A DNA stretch of 64,000 nt from Labia minor (lineage: Eukaryota > Arthropoda > Insecta > Dermaptera > Spongiphoridae): the NCBI GenBank assembly GCA_963082975.1, contig OY720348.1, positions 54,153,564-54,217,563 on the forward strand. Reading direction: 5' to 3'. The translations under genes were made by a program, and so were the position numbers. Every line of letters begins with the position of its first letter. The stretch's first letter is position 1. The notes under the pieces were generated by a model. The model worked only from the letters and a program-made list of their open reading frames with translations. It did not search any database and was not told where the DNA came from. Shown one piece after another: positions 1 through 11,923 of this stretch.

Positions 1-1241
1 TAAATTTGATTTCAGATTAAATTTCTTTTCACAATTATTACATTCAAAAGGTTTTTCTCCTGAATGAAGTAATAAATGTGTTTTTAAATGATATTTCTGA
101 TTAAATTTCTTTTCACAATTATTACATTCAAAAGGTTTTTCTCCTGAATGAATTAATAAATGTGTTTTCAAACTTGATTTCAGATTAAATTTCTTTTTAC
201 AATAACTACATTCAAATGGTTTTTCTCCTGAATGAATTAATAAATGTGTTTTCAAATTTGATTTCCTATTAAATTTCTTTTCACAATAATTACATTCAAA
301 AGGTTTTTCTCCTGAATGTATTAATAAATGTCTATTTAAACGTGATTTGTCATTAAATTTCTTTTCACAATAATTACATTCAAAAGGTTTTTCTCCTGAA
401 TGTATTAATAAATGTTTATTTAAATGTGATTTGCTATTAAATTTCTTTTTACAATCATTACATTCAAAAGGTTTTTCTCCTGTATGAATTAATAAATGTG
501 TTTTTAAATTTGATTTATTATTAAATTTCTTTTCACAATAATTACATTCAAAAGGTTTTTCTCCTGAATGTATTAATAAATGTTGATTTAAATGTGATTT
601 CAGAATAAATTTCTTTTCACAATAATTACATTCAAAAGGTTTTTCTCCAGAATGTATTAATAAATGTGTTTTCAAATTTGATTTCCTATTAAATTTCTTT
701 TCACAATAATTACATTCAAAAGGTTTTTCCCATGAATGAATTAATAAATGTGATTTTAAATTTGATTTCAGATTAAATTTCTTTTCACAATAATTACATT
801 CGAAAGGTTTTTCTCCTGAATGTATTAATAAATGTTTATTTAAATGTGATTTGCTATTAAATTTCTTTTTACAATAATTACATTCAAAAGGTTTTTCTCC
901 AGAATGAATTAGTAAATGTTGATCTAAATTTGATTTCAGAATAAATTTCTTTTCACAATTATTACATTCAAAAGGTTTTTCTCCTGTATGAATCAGTAAA
1001 TGTTGATCTAAATGTGATTTCTGATTTAATTTCTTTTTACAATAATTACACTGTAAACGATTGTCTTCTGTATGGATTGAATCAGTTTTTTCTTCAAATT
1101 TTTCGTCTGTATACTTTTTGAGTTTTACATCATTTTTGAAAATTGAAAATATATTTTTATGAAAACATTTTTTTAGATGTTTACATAAAAATTCCTCACT
1201 TATAAAATTCATATGACAATATACACAAGGATATAGAGGAC
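1..1241 (-). CDS. C2H2 zinc-finger protein, exon with 12 complete fingers plus partial (C-terminus off window)
   Basis: Minus-strand open frame running off the left edge. Read from 1241 downward it opens with an atypical finger, C-VY-C then 12 residues then H-LKK-C (an H-x5-H reading is also possible), followed by a lysine/glutamate-rich spacer. Then come tandem C2H2 fingers of C-x2-C-x12-H-x3-H form joined by HSGEKPF or HTGEKPF linkers. Linkers recur every 84 bp (near 1058, 974, 890 ... 134, 50) with no frameshift. Twelve fingers are complete and a thirteenth is cut by the window edge. The scaffold is almost constant (FECNYCEKKF, KSNLKTHLLIH) while helix positions -1, 3 and 6 vary. The first linker is degenerate (TEDNRLQ) and one linker reads HSWEKP. 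Such poly-finger proteins are usually nuclear DNA-binding factors. No KRAB, BTB or ZAD domain is visible because the upstream exons are not identified. Target and function are unknown. Confidence 0.93.
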
Positions 1242-1255
1242 CTAAAAAAAGAATT
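1242..1255 (-). promoter_or_regulatory. 3' splice acceptor of the zinc-finger exon
   Basis: Read on the minus strand, a pyrimidine run (TTCTTTTTTTAG) ends in AG at 1243-1242, directly before the first cysteine-bearing codons. Upstream of it the frame loses protein-like composition. The exon would begin in the middle of a codon, after its first base. No convincing upstream exon was found in 1256-3660. Confidence 0.6.
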
Positions 1256-1690
1256 GTTTTCGTTATTTCAAATCATTATATTTTTATATATCTAAGTATT
1301 TTATAATAATATTACAAATAATATTAAAAAAAATAATTTTAGTGACAATTAATATTACTTTAGATGAAAAAAACATAATAATAAAAAATAACCTATATAT
1401 ATTGGATATTTGGTGTCTTCTTGTGAATAAAGATCCATTTTTAATTGATTAATGTATTATCAATATAAAATATATACTAGTTAACAGGTAATATAAACCA
1501 GATGGTCTGTGATATAAACGTTTTAATTTAGATTTTGATTTACAATTAAAATAACAAGCAAATATTTGTCTTTAAGTTAGCAACCAGATGAATGACATGC
1601 AAATTTGACTTCCGGAAACCTTATGTGTTTTTACTCTTATTGTTAGATGGCGCTGATGTCGACAAATTACATTTTTATGGATGCTCTGTG
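1244..1690. other. Presumed intron or upstream flank of the zinc-finger exon
   Basis: A+T-rich with no recognisable coding segment. It ends against a HINE-B fragment. Confidence 0.4.
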
Positions 1691-1790
1691 ATTTTTACCG
1701 ACCGATGATAGTAAGGGAACGTATTGTTTTCAAACAAAGCTTCACGTGTGGAGATTTTTTACATATCTCCTCGAATCATCCATTTTGCAT
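1691..1790 (-). mobile_element. HINE-B fragment (3' end only)
   Basis: Read on the minus strand it matches the last ~100 bp of the HINE-B copies at 22.7 and 37.3 kb: the ATGATTCG..GGAGATATGTAAAAA block followed by the terminal ATCGGTCGGTAAAAA. The rest of the element is absent. Confidence 0.75.
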
Positions 1791-1799
1791 ATCGATTGT

Positions 1800-2593
1800 G
1801 AATCGGGATAACAATACCTTTACTCTCAACAAACTTAGAAATTTTTCCGATTGAAAAATAAAAAGTAGGTGTATAACAACCGGAATGTCCACGAATTAAA
1901 TTATCAATCAATTTTATTAGAAATTATTCTTAATAAGAGTTTTTATATTTTTAAGATTAATTTCAGTTTGGATAACTTTTTAAAAGGATGTTTATAAAAA
2001 TGAATTAATAACAAACTATTAATTATTTTGTTAATTATAAAGTAAGAATCAAAACTAACCAAAAATATTTTGACAGATCCAATTTTAATTAAATTCAAAA
2101 ACTTATCAATTTTTAAACATAAAGAATCAAAAAATACAATAAATTTTTTTTTTATTTTAATTTTACAAATATTTTACATAAGGTAGATAAATTATGCCTC
2201 TAAATTAAATAATTGATCGATATAACCGAAACGTTTTAAAGATTTCTCCTTCTTCATTCTTCCATCCCCAATCAATATCCATTCTAAATAAATTGAATGT
2301 TTTGATATTTCGATTTTGTTTTAAAAAATTGTTTTATTGGAATTAATATTATTATTATTATTATGAATGTGTGTGTGCAATTTTTTTTATCAAAATTTAT
2401 CGGACTTGATATTTGATTTATGCTTTTTTATCTGTTGAAGTTGTCTAATATCCGTTTGCAATTAATTCTCAAACGCCTGGAACAGCACCAACTAGAAATT
2501 GGTCGAGTGAAAAGAGGAAATCATTTTCAAAAATATTAAAAAAAAAAAATAATAAAAAAATATTATTAAATCATATAAATAATTTTTCACATA

Positions 2594-2624
<31 letters not shown>

Positions 2625-3660
2625 ATTATTAAGGGAATTTTTATTAAAAGACCACATTGTTTGTATAAAATTATATATTAAATTAAAATAATTGTACAAC
2701 GTTTCGACTGCAGAATAATAATAATAATAATAAAAATTCCCTTAATAATTATCAAAATAACCACAAAAGCTTTAATATATATATATATATATATATTATT
2801 GAGACAAAGGTACGCATTCTTATTTTGAAACAACCGGTATTCTTGACAGTTCTAAATTACAATGTTCGGTTGGAAACAACAAGAAGACGCATCTTAACTT
2901 TAAATGAATGTATGGAATTCTTGTTATTAAATTCTTTTTTTTTTTTGTTTTAAAATATCAATTACTAAATTTAATGCAATAATTAATGATTTAATAATTA
3001 AAGTGTAAAATATATTTTTATGAAAATAATTAAAAATTGAAAATTGTCAAAATGAATTTAAAATAGTACTTAATGATTCAATATTATTAAAAGATATAAG
3101 ATGTTTCTTTTCAATTAGAAAAATTGTAGTTGGCTTTGATTCCAATTTTTCGTTTAAAATAGGCTCTCAGTGCCATCGTTTGGTTTTGTAACAGGTAGGC
3201 TTACCCTTACAATATCATTATTAAATATATAATAATAATGTATCTAAAATAATTTTATTAATCATTTACAAATTTTTAAATATTCTATACCCGCCTCTAG
3301 ATTGTGTCGTGACATCATGCAACGTGCTTCCTGTGTCAACTTTATGACTGGCCGCAACCGGTCCCGAACTTAGTTCTAAGCAGTATTGTGCGATAAATCG
3401 TTCAAGAACAATATTAAAATTTAAATAATTTTTATCTATGAAATTAGAAAAGAGAACGATGATTTTTTTATTGAAAAAAAGTTTCTTGAAAGAAATCCAC
3501 TGGTAAAATTTCATTATAATCCATACTGACGTAGAGGAAACTGTATAATTAACGGTAAGGAAATTAATTTTATTATTTGATAATGAATTACTGTAAAATA
3601 TTAACTAATAATAAAATGAATCTTATTTAGCAAAAATAGTTTTTGTCGATTTAACCTATA
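1800..3660. other. A+T-rich spacer, no gene seen
   Basis: Holds simple TA tracts (about 2597-2625 and 2776-2796) and a short inverted repeat: arms about 2623-2646 and 2725-2750, both reading AATTATTAAGGGAATTTTTA. A GTCGAAACGTTGT motif (minus strand, about 2699-2711) sits between them and resembles the core in the Penelope-like repeats further right. The piece near 3490-3545 resembles the arm ends of the foldback at 31.6-32.2 kb. The 82-aa frame at 3266-3514 has no protein character. Confidence 0.4.
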
Positions 3661-4132
3661 TCTTATCTTTTTATACTAGCAAAAATTGGAGTATATATTT
3701 GTATATTTTAGAATTAATTTTTTAATTAACCGTTTCAAGGATTCTTTTGAAATTCACACCATAGATAATATTTATAAAGACAAATCGATCTGTATTTTTT
3801 CAGTTTGGAGAAAAATCATCTTCATTAGTTTTCATTTAATTTAAATTTATATGACGTCACAAATGAAAAAAAAAATCTAAAATTTATTTGTATTGCAAAC
3901 ATTATAAGTTTATTTATGATTTTTTAAAAACAATTTTTTAATGTTTTGTCTTTTAATTATTTGTTAATTCTTATAAATTTTTATTAGTTATTTTATTATT
4001 ATTATTGAGGACCCCAAGTTCCATTCATTTTAATCAGATTGATGCAATGATGTAACATTTAATAATTGTAATAATTAAAGAATTGTATATCAATATTTTT
4101 TAAAGGGTCGAGCGATAGATCGGTGTTCCAGG
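3661..4132 (+). mobile_element. Helitron-like non-autonomous element, family E, short copy
   Basis: Begins A|TCTTATCTT, carries the family block GAAATTCACACCATAGATAA, and ends with GGGTCGAGCGATAGATCG then GTGTTCCAGG|T. The 5' TC, the 3' hairpin (CGAGC-GAT-A-GATCG here, CGAGC-GATA-GCTCG in the 56-kb copy) about ten bases before the end, and insertion between A and T are Helitron hallmarks. It is 472 bp, against ~880-920 bp for the copies at 45.7 and 56.0 kb, so it is internally deleted. Non-coding. Confidence 0.6.
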
Positions 4133-4425
4133 TATAAAGGTATATAGGATATATTGATTTTTGCTAATTTACACACACTTAGAGAAATAAATTCTATTAT
4201 CTTTTCTAATTTATGAATATCCCATTTTTTAATAGTATAAAACAGCCTTAAAAAGTAGATTCGAATGGTTAATTAATGAATGTATATAAACAAATTATAG
4301 CTATAATGAACTCGTTCATTGATTGATATATATTTATATTAAATATAATTGAAAAGGAAAGGGTGGTGAAAATTAAGGTGATTTGTTGATTTTGTTTGTA
4401 GTCTTAGAATGATAAACGCGATGAA
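4133..4425. other. A+T-rich spacer
   Basis: No gene or recognisable repeat seen. Confidence 0.4.
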
Positions 4426-4429
4426 TAAA

Positions 4430-4790
4430 AACAAAACGACACACCCACCCACTCATCCATCCCTTCCATTCAAAAACCACATCATCGATTAATTATTAAT
4501 CATTAGTTTCTCTTGGTTACCGATATCGTTTTCGTTTGCAATTGAAATTATATTTCTAATCGTTTCCCCCCCCCCACAATGGATTCAAGTTCATTGTAAA
4601 GCCACGCTGGTATTCCCAGATAAAATACCAAGCCAGAAGGGTTTTCGTTCGATATCAATTGATACCACGAGTCAAACAATTCCAAAAGGCACATCCCAAC
4701 CCCATCGCACCCACCCCGAATGAACTCCATTCCTTCTCCACGTTACGTTTCATAATACAATATCAAGTGTCGACGCTCAACAGATAAATT
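4430..4790. other. Island of ordinary base composition, function unknown
   Basis: Stands out from its A+T-rich surroundings, with CACCCACC-type runs and a C10 tract at 4566-4575. A 60-codon minus frame (4548-4730) has no recognisable family or splice signals. Candidate regulatory sequence only. Confidence 0.3.
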
Positions 4791-5033
4791 CCCTTCATTG
4801 TATACATATATAAATTCGATTTGTATACTGAATTTCGTTTCCATCTATATATATATATATATATGTTGGATTTATTGTGTATATAGATATCTATTAGTAT
4901 GTTTAACCTTAATATTAACAAAAATATTTAAAAAATATCAAATGAAGATACATTGTTTATGGAAATTGATTAATTAATTATATATATAAATATTTGCTAA
5001 ATAACAAGATAAAAAAAATGAATATTTCATCAA

Positions 5034-5066
<33 letters not shown>

Positions 5067-5963
5067 ATTATAAAAAATAAAATAAAATGTAAATAAATTA
5101 TCTTTACAATACACAAAATTTGGATGCTAATTAATTTGATTTTATGTTTATCATTATATAAAATTATATATTATTCCATCCAGAAGGGTATGAACAGAAA
5201 ATATTAATATATATTCTATATATACAATATATATATTGTAATTAATTATAGAAAATATTATTTTTATTATATGTTTAGCTAATTTTTTTTTTTATATATT
5301 TATTTATTTATATTATTGTAGATAAAATCGTAGCATAAATCGAATTTGAATAATTAATTAATTAATTTAAACAATATATATATTTATATATTAATATTTT
5401 ATAAATATAAATATTTTTTAAATCATTTTAAAATAAAATAATTTAAAAAAAAAAATATTGAAATTTTTAAATATTAAAGGGTCATAGTCCATTATTATTT
5501 CTCACTTTTATTTTCTCTCAAAATTCAACCAATTGAAATTTAAATGTTAGTTTGTTGTATTTTTTTTTTTTTTTTGTAATTTTATGTTTATTTATATTTA
5601 ATTAAATTCATTTTTTGTTTTTTTAAATATAATTATCTATCATATCTATCGATAATTTATCTTATTTTAAACTAATAAATCTTATCATTGAGAATAGAGT
5701 CGTCATTGGCGGGGCACAGCCAGGCCTACTTAAAATTGTTTTTTAATCAATACCATTCTATCAGGGTCCATTCTTCTTGAGTGGATGATTTGAATAGAAA
5801 TCATCTATCATGAAAAAGTAATTAATTTACGTGAAATAAAAAAGAACAAAAAATTAAAATGTAATTGAATTGAGAAAATGTGTGGGGATGGATCTTTATT
5901 TTTTCTATCCCTTTAAAGAATATCGATCTCCCAATAGGAAATCAAGTTTGTTTATTTTTTCAA

Positions 5964-5994
<31 letters not shown>

Positions 5995-6945
5995 TCTGTT
6001 AACAATAGACTATTATATAATCCATTAAATGTATATCTTATTTAATATTAGAATAGATCAATTGTCATATTCTTCATCAATTATTTATTATAAAAAAATC
6101 AAAATATATTTTGAAGTTGATCTAGATTTTTTTTAATATAAATAAATAATTACACTTTATATATAATGTCTTTAGGTTACTTTTTCTTCAATTTTCTCTT
6201 TTTTTTTATTTAAATATTCAAATAAATGCCTATTCTTTGACATTTATTATTAATTATATATGTATTTGAGTAATGTTATTTATTTATCATATAATATTTC
6301 ATTTTTATTTTTTATTTTTTGTAATAGACAGAGTGAATTGCATTGTTCTTTATACTTTATTCTTACAATAGTTAAGTTATAAATTCAGTCGATGAAAGGG
6401 TGTTTCGATATTTTTTTAGAAAAGAAAACAAAAAAAAACACCGTTTAGTTTAACCAGGCACGCCTGAAATTTATGCAATCGGCTTCTCTTTCCTATTGAA
6501 ATATTTATAATAGAAGTTAGCATACAGAGGTAGTAAAACGTTCAGACGCCTAGGAATAAGCACCCGTCATTTTATATGAATGTTATAAATCCTTTTAGAT
6601 CTCTGAAATTCCAACAAAGTTTGTATTCAAACAATTGGATAACGAGCCTTTCAATCATATTAAAGACAACATATAATCCTTTTAATCTATAATTAAAGTC
6701 GATTATCATTATAAAATTTTCCAAAATATTTATTTTATATTTTTATTTTATTTTATTTATATAATATAATATATTATATTATATTTTATTATTTTTTATT
6801 TATTTAAAAATTAAACTCAACATTCCAATTGAAATCTTAGAAGACATTTAGGTTGAATTAAATAAAATAGAATAATACTCTGATAATCATAGAAAATTAA
6901 ATACTTAACTCAATTTTTAAAATTTATCGACAAAAGAATTGTATA
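4791..6945. other. A+T-rich spacer, no gene seen
   Basis: Several (TA)n tracts (near 4847-4864, 5035-5057 and 5967-5994), poly-T runs and no open frame with protein character. No repeat family from elsewhere in the window is recognised here. Confidence 0.45.
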
Positions 6946-8110
6946 CAGGGCTTCGAACCGTTATTTTTTTCGTTTCGGTTTTCGTTCCGGTTCAATAAAA
7001 AAAAAATATCAGTTCGGTTCCGGTTTTCGTTCCGGCAAAAATAATGGTTTTTTCGGTTTTCGGTTCAGTTCCGATTAATTAATTTTAAAGACCTTTTATT
7101 TGTATTAGAAATTTAGGTCGGGGTATGCCGAGTCTGCCATAAATTAGCGCCCGAAAAATATTTCTTGCTACCACCCTAAATCATACTACATGAATTGATA
7201 CAATATAATATAAATAATAATAATTAATTAAAGGTATAATAATTAGAAGTATATAATATAAGATGTTAATATAATTTATTAAACGGAACAAATAAGTATG
7301 AATATTTTTTTACATCCTTCTACTTTCAAACACTCAAACGAAACAAATTCGTATATTTAATGTTAAAGTATACAGGATTCTTGGATATATTTACTTACAA
7401 TTATAACTATAATTATAAAAGATGAAAATTACCTCTAATTATTAAAATATCTTCCAATATATTTTTATTTAAACTATTTCTATTGACTCGTAAAATAAAC
7501 TTTAAACCAGAGAAAGCTCTTTCAACACTAACTTGTGTTGCAGTAGCTCCTAAAACCACCATTGCAATTTTATATAAATGAGGATATGTATTTTTATTTT
7601 CCTCCCAAAATTCTAAAATAAGTTTTTTACTGTCTAATCTTCGTACTTGGTCAAAGTTATTCAATATTTGTTTAAATTTATTTAATAAGTTTATTTATAT
7701 TTATGAATCATTTTCTTTATATCAATAGATAACCCTGTAACAAATGGAATAAATAATTTAAAAAATTGATACTATCATTAAATCAAAATATCATTATTAA
7801 ACAAACGATGAAAACATTAAATTCTGTATTGCGACTACGAGACGCTGCCAACACAACTGAAGGGAGAGTATGACTAGGACACTAATTTTTGAAACAAAGT
7901 TTTTAGTGACACCATGCAGTGCGAGGCATAACTAATTGAAAAAAATTCGGGCTTGTGTGTTGCCAAAACACCACTTCTGGCAACTCTGGCTTGAACACGT
8001 ACTGAACTGAAATAAACCGATATTATTTTTTTCGGTTCAGCTCCGGTTTTCGTTCCGACAAAAATACCGGTTTTTTTCGGTTTTCGGTTCAGTTCCGGTT
8101 CGAAGCCCTG
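6946..8110. mobile_element. hAT DNA transposon, internally deleted, with 8-bp TSD
   Basis: The 15-bp terminal inverted repeats (CAGGGCTTCGAACCG at the left, its complement ending at 8110) are flanked by an exact 8-bp duplication, ATTGTATA, at 6938-6945 and 8111-8118. An 8-bp target duplication and a CAGGG start are typical of hAT elements. The 1165-bp body keeps only a C-terminal transposase fragment (7413-7664), so it is non-autonomous. Inside the TIRs both ends carry a CGGTTTTCGTTCCGG-rich block, but in the same orientation rather than mirrored (about 7010-7075 and 8029-8095). Confidence 0.92.
7413..7664 (-). pseudogene. hAT transposase fragment, C-terminal dimerisation domain
   Basis: The 83 residues include the hallmark SVERAFSGLKFILR stretch of the hAT C-terminal dimerisation domain, preceded by an FWEENKNTYPHLYKIAM helix and an alanine-rich segment. 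The family domain mediates transposase dimerisation at the C-terminus of a protein normally of about 600 residues. The RNase-H catalytic core and N-terminal BED finger are missing here. The frame stays open for roughly 20 codons upstream of the marked start, so the Met is probably not a real start but an internal residue left by the deletion. It lies wholly inside the TIR-bounded hAT element and is not a host gene. Confidence 0.88.
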
Positions 8111-8436
8111 ATTGTATACCTATGGTATCGAATTATACCATATAATTATCAAATCTAAACATTGAATAAATATTTCAAAAGGTACTGAGGTGCATAATTA
8201 ACACACCATTTCATTGGACAAGCTGACCTCCATCCAGATCTTGGGATAGAGTGAGGGTTAGCCGGACGACGCGGCTGTCCAACTACTTTAGGTGTAAAAT
8301 TTAAAAAGAGGATTAAAGAAAATTAAACCCAGATGTTTAAGTATATAAAAAACTCTGATTTTTGGGTATCCTATGAATATAGATCGCCTACTTATATATA
8401 CTTTCTAAGCTGAGTAGATGTATTGTATGATTAGTA

Positions 8437-8756
8437 CAACGGATCCTCCAAACCTGGGGGGCGTAGAAGAATTTCAAAGGAGGCGTGAGTTAAATTAAAG
8501 TAAAACTAACTGTAATTTACTCAATTTACGCTCAGGTATTAACAAACGGTTTATCGCTCAGCTGATTTTCCTTTGTTATTAATTTTTCCCTTTCTCCTTT
8601 CAAATCCTCTATATTTTCATTTAATAACCAGCTTCAGATTCAAATTTTGATTGTGCTACTTGTATTGACCACATACGTTGGTAGGGGGGAGGCGTGACCT
8701 CACATTAGTGTTCAAAGGGGGGCAGAGCACAGAGCCTGAAAGGTTGAGAACCTCTG
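8437..8756. mobile_element. hAT-like MITE, diverged
   Basis: The right end, AAGGTTGAGAACCTCTG, is the complement of the CAGAGGTTCTCAACCTT type of hAT terminus. The left end, CAACGGATCCTCCAAACCTG, is a diverged mirror of it, and both are followed inward by AAAGGRGGCGTGA-like sequence. About 320 bp, non-coding. A clean 8-bp target duplication was not found. Confidence 0.6.
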
Positions 8757-9630
8757 CTCTAAACAAAGAGAAATATATACAAAAAAGTATTAAATTAAGA
8801 ACATAAACAAAACCAAATCAATATATTATGTAAATTTGATTAAAGTATATAAATTTTAAATTGATGTGTGACTGAAATAAATATAATATATCTCTTATTA
8901 ACTGCATGTACAGTTTGATTGTAATAATAATAAATAAATATATAAATATTATATTTTTAATTTAGTTTTTAAAATGAGATATATTGTTTTGCGATTAAAC
9001 CTATTAACTACATATTTTATTACATTAATTTATAATATCATATTATTTCATATTAATATATATTCAGTTATATAAATCTACCTACAATGAAATTCAAAGA
9101 TATCATCGTCGTTTTATCATGATAAAACAGAATCTATATGACTTGAGTCTGTAAATTCAAGATTCATAGTCAACAAAAAGTTTTTTATTCAAATCTACCA
9201 ATCTAAAGTTCGTGTTTACTCTTATCATTTTTAGTTTATATTTTTTTTTTTTTTGTAATTTTCTCATAGCTATAATAATTATAATTAATTTTAATGAATA
9301 TGCTTTAGATTTATTTTTATCTCATCAATTTAATTATATCATCCTAGGCCATTTAAAAAAATATATCATTAGCATGAAGGTGTTTTGTAACAATTAAATT
9401 CCTCAAACATTGTTAAAATAAAAAAAATTGCCTCTCTACTCTTATAATCACTTTTTGAACATTAACTATTTGCACCTCATCTAAACAACCCTCCCCCAAC
9501 CATTCTGTTCTCCGTCTACCCCTGTTCTTCTAAATCTTTAACTAGGTTTTTATATTAACTTGAAAACTTTATTAATTGATTGTTATGACTACGTATTAAT
9601 ATTTAATTTTAAAAATTGAATTTATATATA
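8757..9630. other. A+T-rich spacer, no gene seen
   Basis: No recognised repeat. The 61-codon plus frame at 9212-9397 is a low-complexity Phe/Ile/Leu run and is not supported as a gene. Confidence 0.4.
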
Positions 9631-9634
9631 TAAA

Positions 9635-9890
9635 GATACTACAAGGTCTCACTTCCTTGTTATCCCATGTTCAAGTTCCAGACATTGCAAGGGAATTTCC
9701 CTTTAACTGATTTTTATGTGGTCATAGTCCTTCCAGCGTCCGGGCTCAAAATTGTAAATATAATTAAAATAAATAGTAGCGCTTCAGATCAGCAAAATCA
9801 AGATAAAAGTTGAAAGAACCCGTTCTACTGATCATAGAAGGTTGCGGAGGTTTATGCGGCAACAGACTTGATTATCTCTGTTCTTTCGTA
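9635..9890 (+). mobile_element. tRNA-derived SINE, family S1, old copy
   Basis: Shows a box-B-like TGTTCAAGTTCC, then the S1 middle (CAAGGGAATTTCCCTT, CGTCCGGGCTCAAAATTG) and the core domain (GATCAGCAAAATCAAG ... CCCGTTCTACTGATCATAG). It ends near AGACTTGATTATCTCTG, the diverged S1 tail. Box A is not recognisable. Confidence 0.65.
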
Positions 9891-9922
9891 AAATGTACAA
9901 AAATTATAAGTTTCATTAATTA

Positions 9923-10325
9923 TATATCTATATCTATCTCTGTGGCTCTCCGGAACTCGAAAGTTCTTGGCGCACCCCTCCAAGTATTCCTATTCTAAGC
10001 CACAACCCTCCAATCCCTATCCTCTCCCATCTCTCTCACATCCTTTCCCACATTATCCGCCCACCGTGTCCTTGGTCTTCCAAATGAACGTTTCCCACTC
10101 CGTCTCCCTACCAATATATCTTTCACCATTCTATCTTTTCCCATTCTAACCTAAGTATTTGAATTTTTCTACAATTTCAAATTCTATATCTTGTCTGTTA
10201 AGGTTTTTTGTGTTAATACTATTCCTCTCTGTTACTAAATACTTTGTCTTAGCATTATTAATTTCCAGTCCAACCTCTTTTCCTGCTTCAATTAATTGTA
10301 TTATATATCTATGCCATAATAATTT
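9923..10325 (-). mobile_element. Non-LTR retrotransposon fragment (RT palm end plus C-terminal tail)
   Basis: The minus strand near 10320-10150 codes for GLEINNAKTKYLVTE ... EFEIVEKFKYLG, the conserved end of a reverse transcriptase palm/thumb. It joins directly to the extreme C-terminal tail shared with the copies at 16.6, 18.8, 21.2 and 22.3 kb (GKR..GRP..WVD, then GEGRDWRVVA). It finishes in CACAGAGATAGATATAGATA, a microsatellite 3' tail. Several frameshifts and an internal deletion make it a dead 5'-truncated copy. Confidence 0.75.
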
Positions 10326-10790
10326 TCAAGAAGTCCAAAAATGGCGAATGGTTTAGCTCGAAAGAGAAAATTTTTTTTTTTGGGATGGTGTCCATAATTT
10401 GCCTAACATATGGGTTAAGTGTGTAAAATCCAATAGTCAATATTTTAAATAAAGGAATTTTGAGATTCCCTGAAAATTAAGTCATTTCTTTATCGAAAAA
10501 CCGGCAAATTTCAACTAACACACGTAGAGGAAGTCGCATCCCAAACCCTAATCAAATCCTATCAATTCAATATTAAAAATCCTTCACTAATCCTCCAACC
10601 ACACCCTCTGGCGTCAGACGCTCGCGACAAACCGACTGGAGGTTTTCTTCGAGTTCGCATTACAGATGTCTGAAACAATATGAAGGCAAAACAACTTGAC
10701 CTCGAATATGTCAACATCCGGAGCAAAATGGAGAAGGCCGTTCCAAGCAGCAGACTCCGCAAGGCACAAATGCTAAGAAGAAGAAGATAT
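10326..10790. other. Unassigned sequence with a moderately protein-like plus frame
   Basis: About 10670-10790 reads KAKQLDLEYVNIRSKMEKAV then a basic stretch on the plus strand, without a start codon and with upstream stops. I do not recognise it. It lies directly left of a Penelope-like repeat and may be part of that element. Confidence 0.25.
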
Positions 10791-10794
10791 GGTG

Positions 10795-10985
10795 TGATCA
10801 AATTTCAATATTGATATTGTAGGTTTAATGATGGGGTAATCTTTGACTTACTGTGTTAAGCTCCAAAGATTCTTCACCATTACCACTGACACTAATACAA
10901 GTTCCGAGACCAACTTCTCATGAAAATGGCACCAAAATAGGCGCCTAAATGTCGAGTCTCATCTCACCAAACCACTAGAGCATAT
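10795..10985 (+). repeat. Penelope-like repeat G, fragment with hammerhead-like core
   Basis: Shares AGCTCCRAAGAWTC ... CACTGACACT with the foldback at 48.2 kb, and the block TGAAAATGGCACCAAAATAG then GCGCCTAAATGTCG (10920-10953) with 48.44 kb. Non-coding. Confidence 0.5.
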
Positions 10986-11920
10986 CCCAAAAATAACTTT
11001 TCATAATAATTTAATTACTTAGAAAAAAAATAAATAAAATAAAATTTTAAAATATAAAATCTATGAATATTAATTAAATTTATTGCGACAAGAATTATTA
11101 ATATAATATTATATATAAATGAGATTCATCTCAAATTCTTGTATTAAATAAATTTTAGAGGTCATAAACACACCCTTATTTTAGATATAAAATTGATTCC
11201 CCCGAGTTTAATATATTCTCTTCATTATAGACAATAAATAGTGTTTTGTACATGAATATTTATTACTGATATATTTTTATATTTGTCAATTATAATCCAA
11301 AAAGAATTTCTCTGACACTTTCAAAATAATCAATTTTTTTTTAAATAATATAATTATAAATTACAATGATAGGATAATATTATAATTTGAACTTAAATGA
11401 TTTGATTCTCATCCATTTTAATATCATTTTGCTCTTTTCCCACTTTCTCTTAATTATTACCGCCCAAATTTGTTATTATAAGCCTATAAAGAAAATTGAT
11501 GCTTTTAAACCCCCTGAATATTTATGTTTTATTTATTATCGGTATAAATTCATAAAATACTATTGACAAAATTACATATTAAATGATTGTTTCATTAGAT
11601 TATTTTTCTATACTCCCTCCCCTAATAAAATTATAGTTGCAATTTATGAAGCATTAAATATAACAATCTGAATCATTTTTCCTCATGATCATCAAATTAA
11701 CTAATAAAAATTTGGCTAGCTTGTTTGTTACCTTTAATTTTTAAACTTGTTAAGTAGTTTTCACTTAAAATTTTTTTTATATTTGACACTAAGAATAATT
11801 ATACTATTAATCAGTGTTGGTGTCTGTCTGTCTGTCTCATGTAAAGTATTCAGTCTGAAAATAGTAATGTTGATGTAAATTGAAATACTTACTGTTTATT
11901 ATTTAATAAAAAAAAAACCC
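10986..11920. other. A+T-rich spacer, no gene seen
   Basis: Only short A/T runs and a brief TGTC repeat near 11822-11837. Confidence 0.45.
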
Positions 11921-11923
11921 TTT

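Noticed and set aside
1-1060. 84-bp direct repeats as a satellite or CRISPR-like array
   Set aside because: The repeats are in frame C2H2 fingers with intact Cys/His codons; there are no spacers.
9967-10149. Pro/Ser/Tyr-rich plus-strand protein (and its relative at 22381-22566 minus)
   Set aside because: Antisense of the LINE C-terminal tail, which explains why two copies look alike.
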